This document shows, piece after piece, positions 46,099 to 53,870 of a DNA stretch of 64,000 nucleotides. The DNA comes from Cognatishimia activa (lineage in GTDB: Bacteria; Pseudomonadota; Alphaproteobacteria; Rhodobacterales; Rhodobacteraceae), in NCBI RefSeq assembly GCF_001458335.1, contig NZ_CYTO01000020.1, positions 186,001 to 250,000 of the forward strand, written 5' to 3'. A program made the position numbers and the translations under genes. Each line of letters starts with the position of its first letter. Position 1 is the stretch's first letter. The notes under the pieces were generated by a model that saw only the letters and a list, made by a program, of their open reading frames with translations, searched no databases and was not told where the DNA came from.

Positions 46099-46863
46099 TT
46101 ATGGCTGTTCGTCGTCGCTGTCGCCTGGCAGGTCGAAGAAGCTGTCAGCGTCAGAGAAGTCTTTCTCTTCGTCATCCGCACGCGGGTCGTCTAGACCCGC
46201 AGTATCGTCGCCACCCAAGGTGAAGGTTTCCAGACCTTCAATGGATGTCGGCATACGTGGTTCCGCGTCCATTTCCAGAGACTGTTCTGTGGACACCAGC
46301 TTGCGACGCTCGTCATCAGACATCACGTTGCCCTCAGCCGCTTGCTTCGCCGCTGCTTTCTGAACCGCTGCGTCCAGCTCAGATTGCTTACACAGACCCA
46401 ACGCGACCGGATCGATCGGCTGCATATTCGCAATGTTCCAGTGGGTGCGTTCGCGGATGGATTGGATGGTTGGCTTGGTGGTGCCCACCAGCTTCGCGAT
46501 CTGGCCATCTGTCAGTTCTGGGTGGAACTTCACCAACCACAGGATCGAGTTCGGGCGGTCCTGACGTTTGGACAGCGGCGTGTAACGTGGACCACGGCGC
46601 TTTTCTTCGCCAACCGCAGCTGCGTTGAACTTCAGTTTTAACTTGTGCAGCGGGCTGCCTTCGGCCGCGTCGATCTCGTCCTGAGTGAGCTGGTTGTTGG
46701 CAATCGGGTCAAAACCCTTCACGCCTGCCGCCACATCACCATCTGCGATGCCTTGGATCTCCAACTCGTGCATGCCCACGAAGTCCGCAATCTGCTTGAA
46801 GCTGATTGTGGTGTTATCAACCAACCACACAGCGGTGGCTTTTGCCATAATCGGTTTCGCCAT
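46099..46863 (-). CDS. trcR: Cell cycle transcriptional regulator TrcR (DUF1013)
   Basis: 254 residues, ATG at 46863 after AGGAGG. The whole N-terminal 190 residues match the alphaproteobacterial TrcR/DUF1013 family: KATAVWLVDNTTISFKQIADF, FVGMHELEIQGIADG, and SILWLVKFHPELTDGQIAKLVG followed by TTKPTIQSIRERTHWN, the two latter forming helix-turn-helix-like repeats. The acidic tail (EEKDFSDADSFFDLPGDSDDEQP) is typical. Named as a cell-cycle regulator in Caulobacter-type bacteria. Its leader (46864-46935) has two hairpins described separately. Confidence 0.9.
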   Translation of the reverse strand: MAKPIMAKATAVWLVDNTTISFKQIADFVGMHELEIQGIADGDVAAGVKGFDPIANNQLTQDEIDAAEGSPLHKLKLKFNAAAVGEEKRRGPRYTPLSKRQDRPNSILWLVKFHPELTDGQIAKLVGTTKPTIQSIRERTHWNIANMQPIDPVALGLCKQSELDAAVQKAAAKQAAEGNVMSDDERRKLVSTEQSLEMDAEPRMPTSIEGLETFTLGGDDTAGLDDPRADDEEKDFSDADSFFDLPGDSDDEQP

Positions 46864-46887
46864 ATCGGCCTCCTAGAATACAGGTGT

Positions 46888-46933
46888 CCCCTCGCCAGAC
46901 TTTGGGTCTGACGGCATCCTTTTGAGGGGATGC
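46888..46933 (-). promoter_or_regulatory. Structured leader of trcR
   Basis: In the minus-strand leader there are two hairpins: GCATCC/GGATGC (46928-46933 with 46914-46919, loop 8 nt) and CAGAC/GTCTG (46906-46910 with 46896-46900, loop 5 nt). A CCCCTC spanning the first hairpin (46924-46929) is complementary to GAGGGG just after the second (46888-46893), allowing a competing fold. The trcR AGGAGG site lies some 15 nt further on. Confidence 0.35.
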
Positions 46934-46997
46934 GGGTTTCCGTTGTCGGGGAACTTGAAGCCGATATAGTGCCCCAAGTGACAAAAGGAAAGAGTGA

Positions 46998-47636
46998 ATG
47001 CGGTTTCTGGTTTCGGCTCTGTTAGCCTGTGGCATCGCGGTAAACGCCCAAGCGGAAGGCGAAAAGGCAGGCGTGTTTGACTATTACGTCATGGCGCTTA
47101 GCTGGTCACCCAACTGGTGCGCTATTGAAGGGGACGCGAAAAACTCTCCGCAATGTGACGCTAGCGAAGATCATGGCTGGATTTTGCATGGGCTTTGGCC
47201 CCAATTCCATCGCGGCTGGCCGAGCTATTGCCCAACTGCGGAAAGAGCGCCCTCGCGGCGTATGACGTCAGATATGGCCGATATCATGGGCACATCTGGC
47301 CTCGCATGGCATCAGTGGAAGAAGCACGGGACCTGTTCAGGACTTTCGGCGGAGGAGTATTTCACACTCTCCCGAGAAGCCTATGGCAGCATTCAACGCC
47401 CGCAAATTTTCCGCAAACTCGACAACGCCGTCCGTCTGCCCGCGCGTCTGATCGAAGAAGCCTTCTTGAAAGAAAATCCAACCCTTTCAGCGGACGGCCT
47501 GACCGTCACCTGCAAACAAGGTTACATCCAAGAAGCGCGGGTGTGTTTGTCCAAAGACCTCACACCTGTGCCCTGCGGACGTGATGTGATCAAAGATTGC
47601 AGCATAGACAGTGCACGCTTTGATCCTGTTCGCTAG
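46998..47636 (+). CDS. Ribonuclease T2 family protein, secreted
   Basis: 212 residues. A signal peptide (MRFLVSALLACGIAVNAQAEG) is followed by both T2 active-site motifs: CAS I HGLWPQF with His64, and CAS II WHQWKKHGTCSG with His105, Lys109 and His110. Cysteines are spaced for disulfides. It cleaves RNA to 3'-phosphates via 2',3'-cyclic intermediates in the periplasm. Those intermediates are substrates of the CpdB-type enzyme at 38-40 kb, a plausible salvage link. Monocistronic. Confidence 0.95.
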   Translation: MRFLVSALLACGIAVNAQAEGEKAGVFDYYVMALSWSPNWCAIEGDAKNSPQCDASEDHGWILHGLWPQFHRGWPSYCPTAERAPSRRMTSDMADIMGTSGLAWHQWKKHGTCSGLSAEEYFTLSREAYGSIQRPQIFRKLDNAVRLPARLIEEAFLKENPTLSADGLTVTCKQGYIQEARVCLSKDLTPVPCGRDVIKDCSIDSARFDPVR

Positions 47637-47745
47637 CCGCATGCAGCGAGGGATTAACTCCTTCGTAATTCGTTAATTTTCCAAGACGGGCCCTGGAACT
47701 GAAAATGCCGAGCTTCTATGGCGCTGCGTGCAATCGCGCTGCGGT

Positions 47746-48726
47746 TCAGACCTTTAGAACAATCTTACCAATATGCGACCCGCCCTCCATAAGAGCATGC
47801 GCCTTTGCCGCGTCTTCCAGCGAGAACTCAGAATCCATCACCGGAGCAACACGGCCGCCCTCTAGCAAGGGCCAGACTTTCTCTAGAAGCTCTTCTGCGA
47901 TTCTTGCCTTTGCCAGATCACTCTGAGGACGCAAGGTAGATCCTGTGACTGTCAAACGACGCAACATGATTTGCGCAAAGTTCAGTTCAACCTTTGGGCC
48001 TTGTAGGAACGCGATTTGAACCAACCGCCCCTCCATCGCCAGCGCTTTGATGTTTCGCGGAAGATAGCTCCCGCCCACCATATCCAGGATAAGGTTTGCC
48101 CCGCCTTCGGCCTTCAATACCTCTACAAAATCCGCTTCACGATAATTGATCGCCTGCTCTGCACCGAGCTGACGGCAAACCTCACATTTCTCTTCGGACC
48201 CGGCGGTTGCAAAAACACGAGCACCGAACGCATTCGCCAGTTGGATCGCCGTGGTGCCGATCCCGGAACTACCGCCATGCACTAGGAAGGTTTCCCCTGC
48301 CTTAAGTCCGCCGCGATCAAAAACGTTGCTCCAGACAGTAAAGAAAGTCTCGGGCAAACACGCTGCCTCGCGCAAAGCCATTCCTTTGGGGACTGGCAAA
48401 CAATGCGCCGATGGCGTCAGCACGTATTCCGCATAGCCACCACCGGGTAGAAGAGCGCAGACTTCGTCACCTTCTTTCCAGCCTGCAACGTTCGGTCCAA
48501 CGGCAACAATAACTCCGGCGCATTCCAAGCCCGGCAGTGGGCTTGCCGATGGCGGTGGCCGATACAAACCAGCCCGCTGCAAAGCATCCGGGCGATTGAC
48601 ACCCGCATAAGCCACTTTGATCAACACTTCGCCGGAGCCGGGAACCGGGACAAACTGTTCACTGATTTGCAAGACCTCAGGCCCACCGGGCTCGGTAATC
48701 TCAACCGCGCGCATCACATCGCTCAT
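47746..48726 (-). CDS. NAD(P)H-quinone oxidoreductase (zinc-independent MDR, PIG3/Qor type)
   Basis: 326 residues. The N-terminal GroES-like domain has YAGVNRPDALQRAGLYRPPP, the Rossmann fold has FLVHGGSSGIGTTAIQLANAFGARVFATAGS, and no structural-zinc cysteine set is present, so this is the quinone reductase class. It reduces quinones with NADPH in the cytosol. It lies 21 bp after the COQ9-family gene in the same direction, consistent with quinone metabolism. Confidence 0.92.
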   Translation of the reverse strand: MSDVMRAVEITEPGGPEVLQISEQFVPVPGSGEVLIKVAYAGVNRPDALQRAGLYRPPPSASPLPGLECAGVIVAVGPNVAGWKEGDEVCALLPGGGYAEYVLTPSAHCLPVPKGMALREAACLPETFFTVWSNVFDRGGLKAGETFLVHGGSSGIGTTAIQLANAFGARVFATAGSEEKCEVCRQLGAEQAINYREADFVEVLKAEGGANLILDMVGGSYLPRNIKALAMEGRLVQIAFLQGPKVELNFAQIMLRRLTVTGSTLRPQSDLAKARIAEELLEKVWPLLEGGRVAPVMDSEFSLEDAAKAHALMEGGSHIGKIVLKV

Positions 48727-48747
48727 ATAGGAAGTCTCCGAATTTAG

Positions 48748-49419
48748 TTAGCTGCGCCAACGCCCTGGCATATTGGTCGCGGGCTCAGGCGGTCGAACAC
48801 GGCTGACCGCAGAAATTGGCCCCGCAAAAATCTTGCCCAGCGGGCTCTTGTTGAATGCCGCTTTTGCCTTTTCAAACTGCATGACATTGTCGATGCGACG
48901 GTCCAAGAAGCTCCAAGTTGCCTTATGATCTTCGCTGTCGTCACCAAGCCAGTATAGCACCGTCGCGGCATAGACAGCACTCAGCGTCGCGCGTTTAGAA
49001 TACCAATTGATGTCTTCAGAACTGTCGCCCAACGCGGTCCAAATCGCATCCACAGTGCCCCAGATCAAACCCGAACCGGTGCCAGCGTATTGTGGCAAAG
49101 CAAACAGCGTCGTCCCCCGCCTTACCACTTCTTTGTCTTCACAAAGCTGCAACCGCAATTTCACCGCAAAAGCCACCCGGTCGCGGAACCGCATCTCGGT
49201 CAGGTCAGCGTCCTTCAAGGCCGCCACCATGCGCGCGTCACCATCCTTGTGGTAAGCAACCGCAAGATCAACAGCACCCCGTGGACAAATCGCTTTCGCA
49301 ACAACCGGATTCACATCAGTATCTCGAATGGCCGCCTCAAAGCTCTCCTGAGACCAACCATCAAAAGCCACATGGTTCACAGCGGCATTCATCAGTTTAG
49401 TCTTCAAGTCTTCGCTCAT
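48748..49419 (-). CDS. COQ9 family protein (ubiquinone biosynthesis)
   Basis: 223 residues from ATG at 49419 (MSEDLKTKLMNAAVNHVAFDGW), GGAAG upstream; 18 upstream codons are excluded. The TetR-like helical N-terminus and the RDRVAFAVKLRLQLCEDKEVVRRGTTLFALPQ and WYSKRATLSAVYAATVLYWLGDDSED segments identify COQ9. The family is a lipid-binding factor for late ubiquinone synthesis, shared by alphaproteobacteria and mitochondria. Divergent from rpsU. Confidence 0.92.
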   Translation of the reverse strand: MSEDLKTKLMNAAVNHVAFDGWSQESFEAAIRDTDVNPVVAKAICPRGAVDLAVAYHKDGDARMVAALKDADLTEMRFRDRVAFAVKLRLQLCEDKEVVRRGTTLFALPQYAGTGSGLIWGTVDAIWTALGDSSEDINWYSKRATLSAVYAATVLYWLGDDSEDHKATWSFLDRRIDNVMQFEKAKAAFNKSPLGKIFAGPISAVSRVRPPEPATNMPGRWRS

Positions 49420-49527
49420 AACAGCACTTCCGTGGTTGGCATTGGCGGTTCGTGCACATAATAGACAGAACAATTGCCCTTTGCTATAGGGCGGGCTCCT
49501 GCAATCTTTATTGCAACTTCAACTTAG

Positions 49528-49545
49528 AAAGGTGGTGAAAACCAC
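49528..49545 (+). promoter_or_regulatory. Hairpin over the rpsU ribosome-binding site
   Basis: The Shine-Dalgarno AAAGGTGG (49528-49535) runs into GTGGT-GAAA-ACCAC (49532-49545), a 5-bp stem capped by a GNRA tetraloop that ends one base before the ATG at 49546. A second small hairpin, TGCAAT-CTTT-ATTGCA, lies at 49500-49515. Confidence 0.5.
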
Positions 49546-49752
49546 ATGCAGGTTAGTGTTCGCGACAACAACGTCGATCAGGCGCTTCGTGCCCTGAAGA
49601 AAAAGCTGCAGCGTGAAGGTGTCTTCCGTGAAATGAAGCTCAAGCAACATTTCGAGAAGCCGTCCGAGAAAAAAGCGCGTGAAAAAGCTGAAGCGATCCG
49701 CCGTGCCCGTAAACTGGCACGTAAGAAAGCACAGCGCGAAGGTTTGCTCTAA
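49546..49752 (+). CDS. rpsU: 30S ribosomal protein S21
   Basis: 68 residues, canonical: [25 protein letters not shown] then [20 protein letters not shown], with a basic C-terminus. S21 is near the 3' end of 16S rRNA and helps initiation. The leader carries a hairpin over the ribosome site. A strong terminator follows at 49787. Confidence 0.98.
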   Translation: MQVSVRDNNVDQALRALKKKLQREGVFREMKLKQHFEKPSEKKAREKAEAIRRARKLARKKAQREGLL

Positions 49753-49786
49753 GCAACCCCAGCTTTGGACACAGATGAATAGTTAA

Positions 49787-49809
49787 CCCCTAAGGCTCAG
49801 GCCTTGGGG
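49787..49809 (+). terminator. Rho-independent terminator after rpsU
   Basis: CCCCTAAGGC (49787-49796) pairs with GCCTTGGGG (49801-49809), one mismatch/bulge, loop TCAG, then GTTTTCTTTT. It lies 34 bp after the rpsU stop. Confidence 0.92.
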
Positions 49810-49891
49810 GTTTTCTTTTGCCATCAACCCTTGGAGGAAGGCCGCCGCCACCCTAGGTTCTTGGAAACGATATCCAATAGGGCGACGCATC

Positions 49892-50755
49892 ATGTCAGAT
49901 ACCACCTACACTCCGCCAAAAGTCTGGACTTGGGAACAAGAAAGCGGCGGCGAATTCGCGAGCATCAATCGCCCAATCGCAGGCGCAACGCACGATCAAG
50001 AACTGCCTGTCGGCAAACACCCTCTTCAGCTGCATTCCATGGCGACGCCAAACGGCGTGAAAGTCACGATCATGCTCGAGGAATTGCTCGCCGCGGGCCA
50101 TGCTGGTGCAGAATATGACGCTTGGTTGATCAAGATCCTTGACGGCAACCAATTCGGCAGTGGATTTGTTGAGATCAACCCAAACTCCAAAATTCCAGCA
50201 TTGTTCGATACTGAAACCGGCCAGCGTGTTTTTGAATCCGCAAGCATCCTGTTCTATTTGGCGGAAAAGTTTGATGCCTTCCTCCCGACCGACATTGCGG
50301 GACGGACAGAAACCATGAACTGGGTTTTCTGGCAGATGGGAAGCGCGCCTTATCTGGGTGGCGGCTTTGGCCATTTCTACGCTTATGCCCCAGAAAAATG
50401 GCAATACCCGATTGACCGTTTCACCATGGAAACAAAGCGCCAGCTTGATGTCCTGGATCGTGAGCTTGCAAAGAAACCCTTCATTGCAGGTGAAGGCTAC
50501 ACCATCGCGGATATGGCGATCTGGCCTTGGTATGGCCAATTGGTTCTTGGCCGCCTTTATGGTGCCGCCGAGTTCTTGGATGTGGAAAGCTACAAAAACG
50601 TGATGGCCTGGGCCAAAAAGATCGCCGCCCGTCCGGCCGTGCAGCGGGGCCGTATGGTGAATCGTGCCTTTGGCGAGCCTGAAATGCAGCTCCACGAGCG
50701 CCACGATGCCAGTGATTTTGACACCAAGACCCAAGATAAGCTGGAGAACAGCTAA
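49892..50755 (+). CDS. yghU: YghU-type glutathione S-transferase / GSH-dependent disulfide reductase
   Basis: 287 residues, longer than a standard GST because of the N-terminal extension seen in YghU (TYTPPKVWTWEQ...GGEFASINRPIAGATHDQELP). The thioredoxin-fold domain has QLHSMATPNGVKVTIMLEEL, NPNSKIPAL and FESASILFYLAEKF. The C-terminal helical domain has GEGYTIADMAIWPWYG. E. coli YghU reduces disulfides and peroxides with glutathione. A second, shorter relative lies at 55.3 kb. Confidence 0.93.
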   Translation: MSDTTYTPPKVWTWEQESGGEFASINRPIAGATHDQELPVGKHPLQLHSMATPNGVKVTIMLEELLAAGHAGAEYDAWLIKILDGNQFGSGFVEINPNSKIPALFDTETGQRVFESASILFYLAEKFDAFLPTDIAGRTETMNWVFWQMGSAPYLGGGFGHFYAYAPEKWQYPIDRFTMETKRQLDVLDRELAKKPFIAGEGYTIADMAIWPWYGQLVLGRLYGAAEFLDVESYKNVMAWAKKIAARPAVQRGRMVNRAFGEPEMQLHERHDASDFDTKTQDKLENS

Positions 50756-50761
50756 TTCACC

Positions 50762-50816
50762 TTTGCAAAAATACTCTGGGGTGAAAGCGCATCAGCGCTG
50801 AGGGGCAACGCCCCTC
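50762..50816. repeat. Rhodobacterales-type intergenic hairpin tail
   Basis: CAAAAATACTCTGGGGTG is followed by AGCGC-ATCA-GCGCT (50786-50799) and GAGGGGC-AAC-GCCCCTC (50800-50816). The arrangement resembles a short tail seen after many genes in this order, and could terminate yghU or the convergent lrp. The AAATACTC core recurs at 44217-44224 in this window. Confidence 0.45.
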
Positions 50817-50823
50817 CCCCCAT

Positions 50824-51282
50824 TCAAACCGGCAAAGCGGTTGTTTTAAACACCGTCCGCAAGGCAAAAGAGCTTTGCATCTGCGCCACCCCGGGCAAAC
50901 GCGCCAAATACTGGCGGTGAATACGTGCAAAGTCTTCCGTATTCTCCGCCACCACTTTCAAAATGTAATCCGCCGTTCCAGCCATCAAATGGCACTCCAA
51001 AACATCAGGGATGCGCGCGACGGACTTTTCAAAAGCTTCCAGCACTTCATCGGCCTGTCCCGACAGAGTGATTTCCACAAATACCGTTGTTGGCACGTTC
51101 ATTTTGCGTGCATCCAGCAAGGCCACATAGTCGCGGATATACCCTTGGTCTTCTAGGCTATGCACGCGCCGATGGCAGGCTGATGGTGACAGGTTTACAG
51201 CTTCGGACAGCTCTGCATTTGAGATTCGGCCCCGCTTCTGCAGCACCTTGAGTATGCGACGATCCGTGTCATCTAACGACAT
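50824..51282 (-). CDS. Lrp/AsnC family transcriptional regulator
   Basis: 152 residues. The N-terminal helix-turn-helix (DDTDRRILKVLQKRGRISNAELSEAVNLSPSACHRRVHSLE) and the C-terminal ligand-sensing RAM domain (ECHLMAGTADYILKVV) are standard. It is divergent from ald with a 139-bp shared region, the usual arrangement when the regulator activates alanine dehydrogenase in response to alanine. Confidence 0.95.
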   Translation of the reverse strand: MSLDDTDRRILKVLQKRGRISNAELSEAVNLSPSACHRRVHSLEDQGYIRDYVALLDARKMNVPTTVFVEITLSGQADEVLEAFEKSVARIPDVLECHLMAGTADYILKVVAENTEDFARIHRQYLARLPGVAQMQSSFALRTVFKTTALPV

Positions 51283-51302
51283 TTTTGCGAATTCCTGTGC
51301 GG

Positions 51303-51360
51303 TTTATTGAAAAATACACGAAGAATCTTCGAAATGCACGTTTTCATTTCGCTCAATAAA
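51303..51360. promoter_or_regulatory. Candidate Lrp operators between lrp and ald
   Basis: A 13-nt perfect palindrome CGAAGA-A-TCTTCG lies at 51319-51331, flanked by a long-range inverted repeat TTTATTGA (51303-51310) / TCAATAAA (51353-51360). Multiple phased sites are usual for Lrp octamers. Confidence 0.5.
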
Positions 51361-51421
51361 GAAGCACCTTTGAATTCAACTTCCCCATAGTAAAGCCATC
51401 GATTTAACGGGGAAAAATACA

Positions 51422-52540
51422 ATGAAAATCGGTTGCCCAACTGAAATTAAACCTCAAGAGTTCCGCGTCGGCATGACCCCTGACGCAGCACGTGAGGCTG
51501 TGAACCACGGACACGATGTGGTGATCCAACGCGGTGCAGGTCTTGGTGCTGGCTTCACGGACGAAGACTACTTCGATGCCGGTGCCGTCATCCTAGATAC
51601 CGCGGAGGAAATCTTCGCCACTGCGGATATGATCGTGAAGGTGAAAGAGCCACAAGCGGTTGAGCGTAAGATGCTTCGCGAAGGCCAACTGCTCTTTACT
51701 TACCTGCACCTTGCGCCGGATCCAGAGCAAACCAAAGACCTGCTGGAAAGCGGCTGTACGGCCATTGCCTATGAGACCGTGACCGACGCACGTGGTGGTC
51801 TGCCACTGCTTGCGCCAATGTCTGAAGTTGCGGGTCGTCTGGCCCCACAAGTGGGTTCATGGACATTGCAGAAAGCCAATGGTGGCCGCGGTGTTCTGAT
51901 GGGCGGCGTACCTGGTGTTGCCCCGGCGAAAGTTGTCGTCATCGGCGGCGGTGTTGTCGGCACCCACGCGGCAAAAATCGCTGCGGGTATGGGCGCAGAC
52001 GTAACGGTTCTGGACCGCAGCCTCGATCGCCTGCGCTACCTGGACGACGTCTATGGTGGCACCTTCAAGAACCAATACTCCACCGCTGGCGCAACCGCCG
52101 AGCTGGTGCGCGAAGCGGATATGGTGATTGGTGCGGTTCTGATCCCAGGTGCGGCGGCTCCGAAACTGGTTTCTCGTGCACAGCTGTCCGAAATGAAACC
52201 GGGCGCAGTGCTGGTGGATGTTGCGATCGACCAAGGTGGTTGCTTTGAAACCTCCAAGGCAACAACACACGCAGACCCAATCTACGAAGTAGATGGCGTG
52301 ATGCACTACTGCGTGGCCAACATGCCGGGTGCTGTTGCTCGGACGTCCACCCAAGCTTTGGGCAACGCAACGCTGCCGTTCCTGCTAAACCTTGCGGACA
52401 AAGGCTGGCGTCAGGCGTGTGAGGACGACCCTCACCTGCTCAACGGTCTGAACGTACACGCTGGTCAACTGACCTATTATGCAGTCGGCAAAGCGTTGGG
52501 GATCGATGTGATCGCGCCGACACTGGCACTCAAAAACTAA
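51422..52540 (+). CDS. ald: Alanine dehydrogenase
   Basis: 372 residues, normal length. The start [22 protein letters not shown] is diagnostic. Catalytic Lys in VKVKEPQ and His in YLHLAPD are present, and the NAD-binding fold is [28 protein letters not shown]. It interconverts alanine with pyruvate and ammonia using NAD(H). GGGGAAAAATACA precedes the ATG. Regulated by the divergent Lrp homologue by inference. Confidence 0.97.
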   Translation: MKIGCPTEIKPQEFRVGMTPDAAREAVNHGHDVVIQRGAGLGAGFTDEDYFDAGAVILDTAEEIFATADMIVKVKEPQAVERKMLREGQLLFTYLHLAPDPEQTKDLLESGCTAIAYETVTDARGGLPLLAPMSEVAGRLAPQVGSWTLQKANGGRGVLMGGVPGVAPAKVVVIGGGVVGTHAAKIAAGMGADVTVLDRSLDRLRYLDDVYGGTFKNQYSTAGATAELVREADMVIGAVLIPGAAAPKLVSRAQLSEMKPGAVLVDVAIDQGGCFETSKATTHADPIYEVDGVMHYCVANMPGAVARTSTQALGNATLPFLLNLADKGWRQACEDDPHLLNGLNVHAGQLTYYAVGKALGIDVIAPTLALKN

Positions 52541-52545
52541 CACTG

Positions 52546-52572
52546 AAAGGGGCATCCATCGGGTGCCCCTTT
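52546..52572 (+). terminator. Terminator after ald
   Basis: AAAGGGGCA (52546-52554) pairs with TGCCCCTTT (52564-52572), 9 bp, loop 9 nt, followed by TACTTTAC. It overlaps the stop codon of the convergent LysR gene. Confidence 0.8.
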
Positions 52573-53444
52573 TACTTTACGCGACCTTCAAAGAGCGGCT
52601 GTAGCTCAAGCAAGCGCTTGGTCACAAAATCTAAGAATACGCGGATACGTGGCACATCGCGCAAATCCGCATGGGTCAGAACCCAGAGCGGCAATTGCGC
52701 GAAAATCGGCATACCCGGCACCCGTACAAGATCAGGATCAGGGTCCCCTAAGAAACACGACATCCGCGTTGCGCCAATCCCTGCACGCACTGCGCCAATG
52801 GCGGCGGTCATATCATCCACTGTTAATCGCGGCCTCAGGGTTCGCACCGCTTTGATTTCCGCGGGTGGTCCCGGCCAATGGGCAAAACGCACCCAATCCA
52901 ATGGCGCTTCTCCTCTTGGGTCCTGATCAAGCATAGCGCGCGAAGCAAAAACCGTGCCCCGCTGCTCAAACAATCGCCTCCCAACCAAAGTATCCGGCGG
53001 GCTTTTCGAAAACCTGATCGCGACGTCTGCTTCTCTTTGAGCGAGATTAAGAGACTCATTTGTGGCCATGAGCTTCACTTCAATCTCTGGATAGGCGTCT
53101 CCGAAATCTTTGATGATCGGCGCGAGGCAGCGCTGGAACAGCAATTGCGAAGCTGTCACACGCAACAGCCCACGCAGTTCTGTGTCGCGTGCACCGATCT
53201 GCCGGTCCAAGTCCGCCTGCATCGCTTCCATGGCTTCGGCAGTTCGCACGGCATCCATTCCCGCATCGGTGGTCACATAGCCACTGGGCAAGCGCTCAAA
53301 CAACCGCGCACCCAGCGCCGTTTCTGCTGCCGAGATACGACGCGCCACCGTGGCATGGTTTACACCCAATGCCCGCGCGGCGCCGCTGGTGCCCCCTTGG
53401 CGCGCGGTTTCGAGGACAAATTTCAGGTCATTCCAATCCAACAT
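52572..53444 (-). CDS. LysR family transcriptional regulator
   Basis: 290 residues from ATG at 53444 (MLDWNDLKFVLETARQGGTSGAA). An upstream extension overlapping the divergent gene's promoter is rejected. The N-terminal winged helix (AARALGVNHATVARRISAAETALGARLFER) is followed by a LysR substrate-binding domain. It is divergent from a small DUF1330 gene, which may be its target. An inverted repeat lies between them. Confidence 0.92.
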   Translation of the reverse strand: MLDWNDLKFVLETARQGGTSGAARALGVNHATVARRISAAETALGARLFERLPSGYVTTDAGMDAVRTAEAMEAMQADLDRQIGARDTELRGLLRVTASQLLFQRCLAPIIKDFGDAYPEIEVKLMATNESLNLAQREADVAIRFSKSPPDTLVGRRLFEQRGTVFASRAMLDQDPRGEAPLDWVRFAHWPGPPAEIKAVRTLRPRLTVDDMTAAIGAVRAGIGATRMSCFLGDPDPDLVRVPGMPIFAQLPLWVLTHADLRDVPRIRVFLDFVTKRLLELQPLFEGRVK

Positions 53445-53477
53445 AACTTGATCGTAAACGCACAACATAAGCGCATC

Positions 53478-53497
53478 AATGATCATTTTCGATCATT
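53478..53497. promoter_or_regulatory. Inverted repeat between LysR regulator and DUF1330 gene
   Basis: AATGATC-ATTTTC-GATCATT is a perfect 7-bp inverted repeat with a 6-nt spacer, compatible with a T-N11-A LysR box. It is placed 34 bp before the LysR ATG and 45 bp before the DUF1330 ATG. Confidence 0.5.
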
Positions 53498-53541
53498 CGA
53501 CTGACACCTATGTTTGCCGCAACAAGCAAGAGGATTTAAAA

Positions 53542-53823
53542 ATGACCGCTTATGCAATGGTGACCATCACCGTCACCGACCCCGATAAGCTTGCTGCCTA
53601 TCGCGAAGTCGCTGGCCCCGCCATGGCCAAACATGGTGTCAGTCCACTCGCCGTTTCAGGCGACGCGCAGGTGATTGAAGGAAACGGTGCCGCCCCAAAC
53701 GTCACAGTCATTCTGCAATTTGAGAACCGCGAGGCCGCGCTGGGTTGGATCAATGACCCGGAGATCGCTGAGGTGCACAAAATGCGCCAGGCCGCAGGCG
53801 ACTCTCGCATCGTGCTCATGTAA
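53542..53823 (+). CDS. DUF1330 family protein
   Basis: 93 residues from ATG at 53542 (MTAYAMVTITVTDPDKLAAY), preceded by AGAGGATT; upstream in-frame codons are excluded. A ferredoxin-like alpha-beta fold of the dimeric alpha-beta barrel type is suggested by YREVAGPAMAKHG and the later NREAALGWINDPE. No catalytic residues are known. Probably regulated by the divergent LysR protein. Ends at a strong terminator. Confidence 0.85.
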   Translation: MTAYAMVTITVTDPDKLAAYREVAGPAMAKHGVSPLAVSGDAQVIEGNGAAPNVTVILQFENREAALGWINDPEIAEVHKMRQAAGDSRIVLM

Positions 53824-53830
53824 GAAAGAC

Positions 53831-53859
53831 GGCGGGCCCCGTTTAATTTGGGGCCCGCC
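53831..53859. terminator. Bidirectional terminator between DUF1330 gene and mscS
   Basis: Perfect 10-bp stem GGCGGGCCCC (53831-53840) / complement (53850-53859), loop 9 nt. Located between convergent genes. Only short T-runs follow on either side. Confidence 0.7.
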
Positions 53860-53870
53860 TCCTTGAGGCT

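Noticed and set aside
49895-50734. Minus-strand open frame of 279 codons
   Set aside because: Antisense to yghU, which has clear GST motifs on the other strand.
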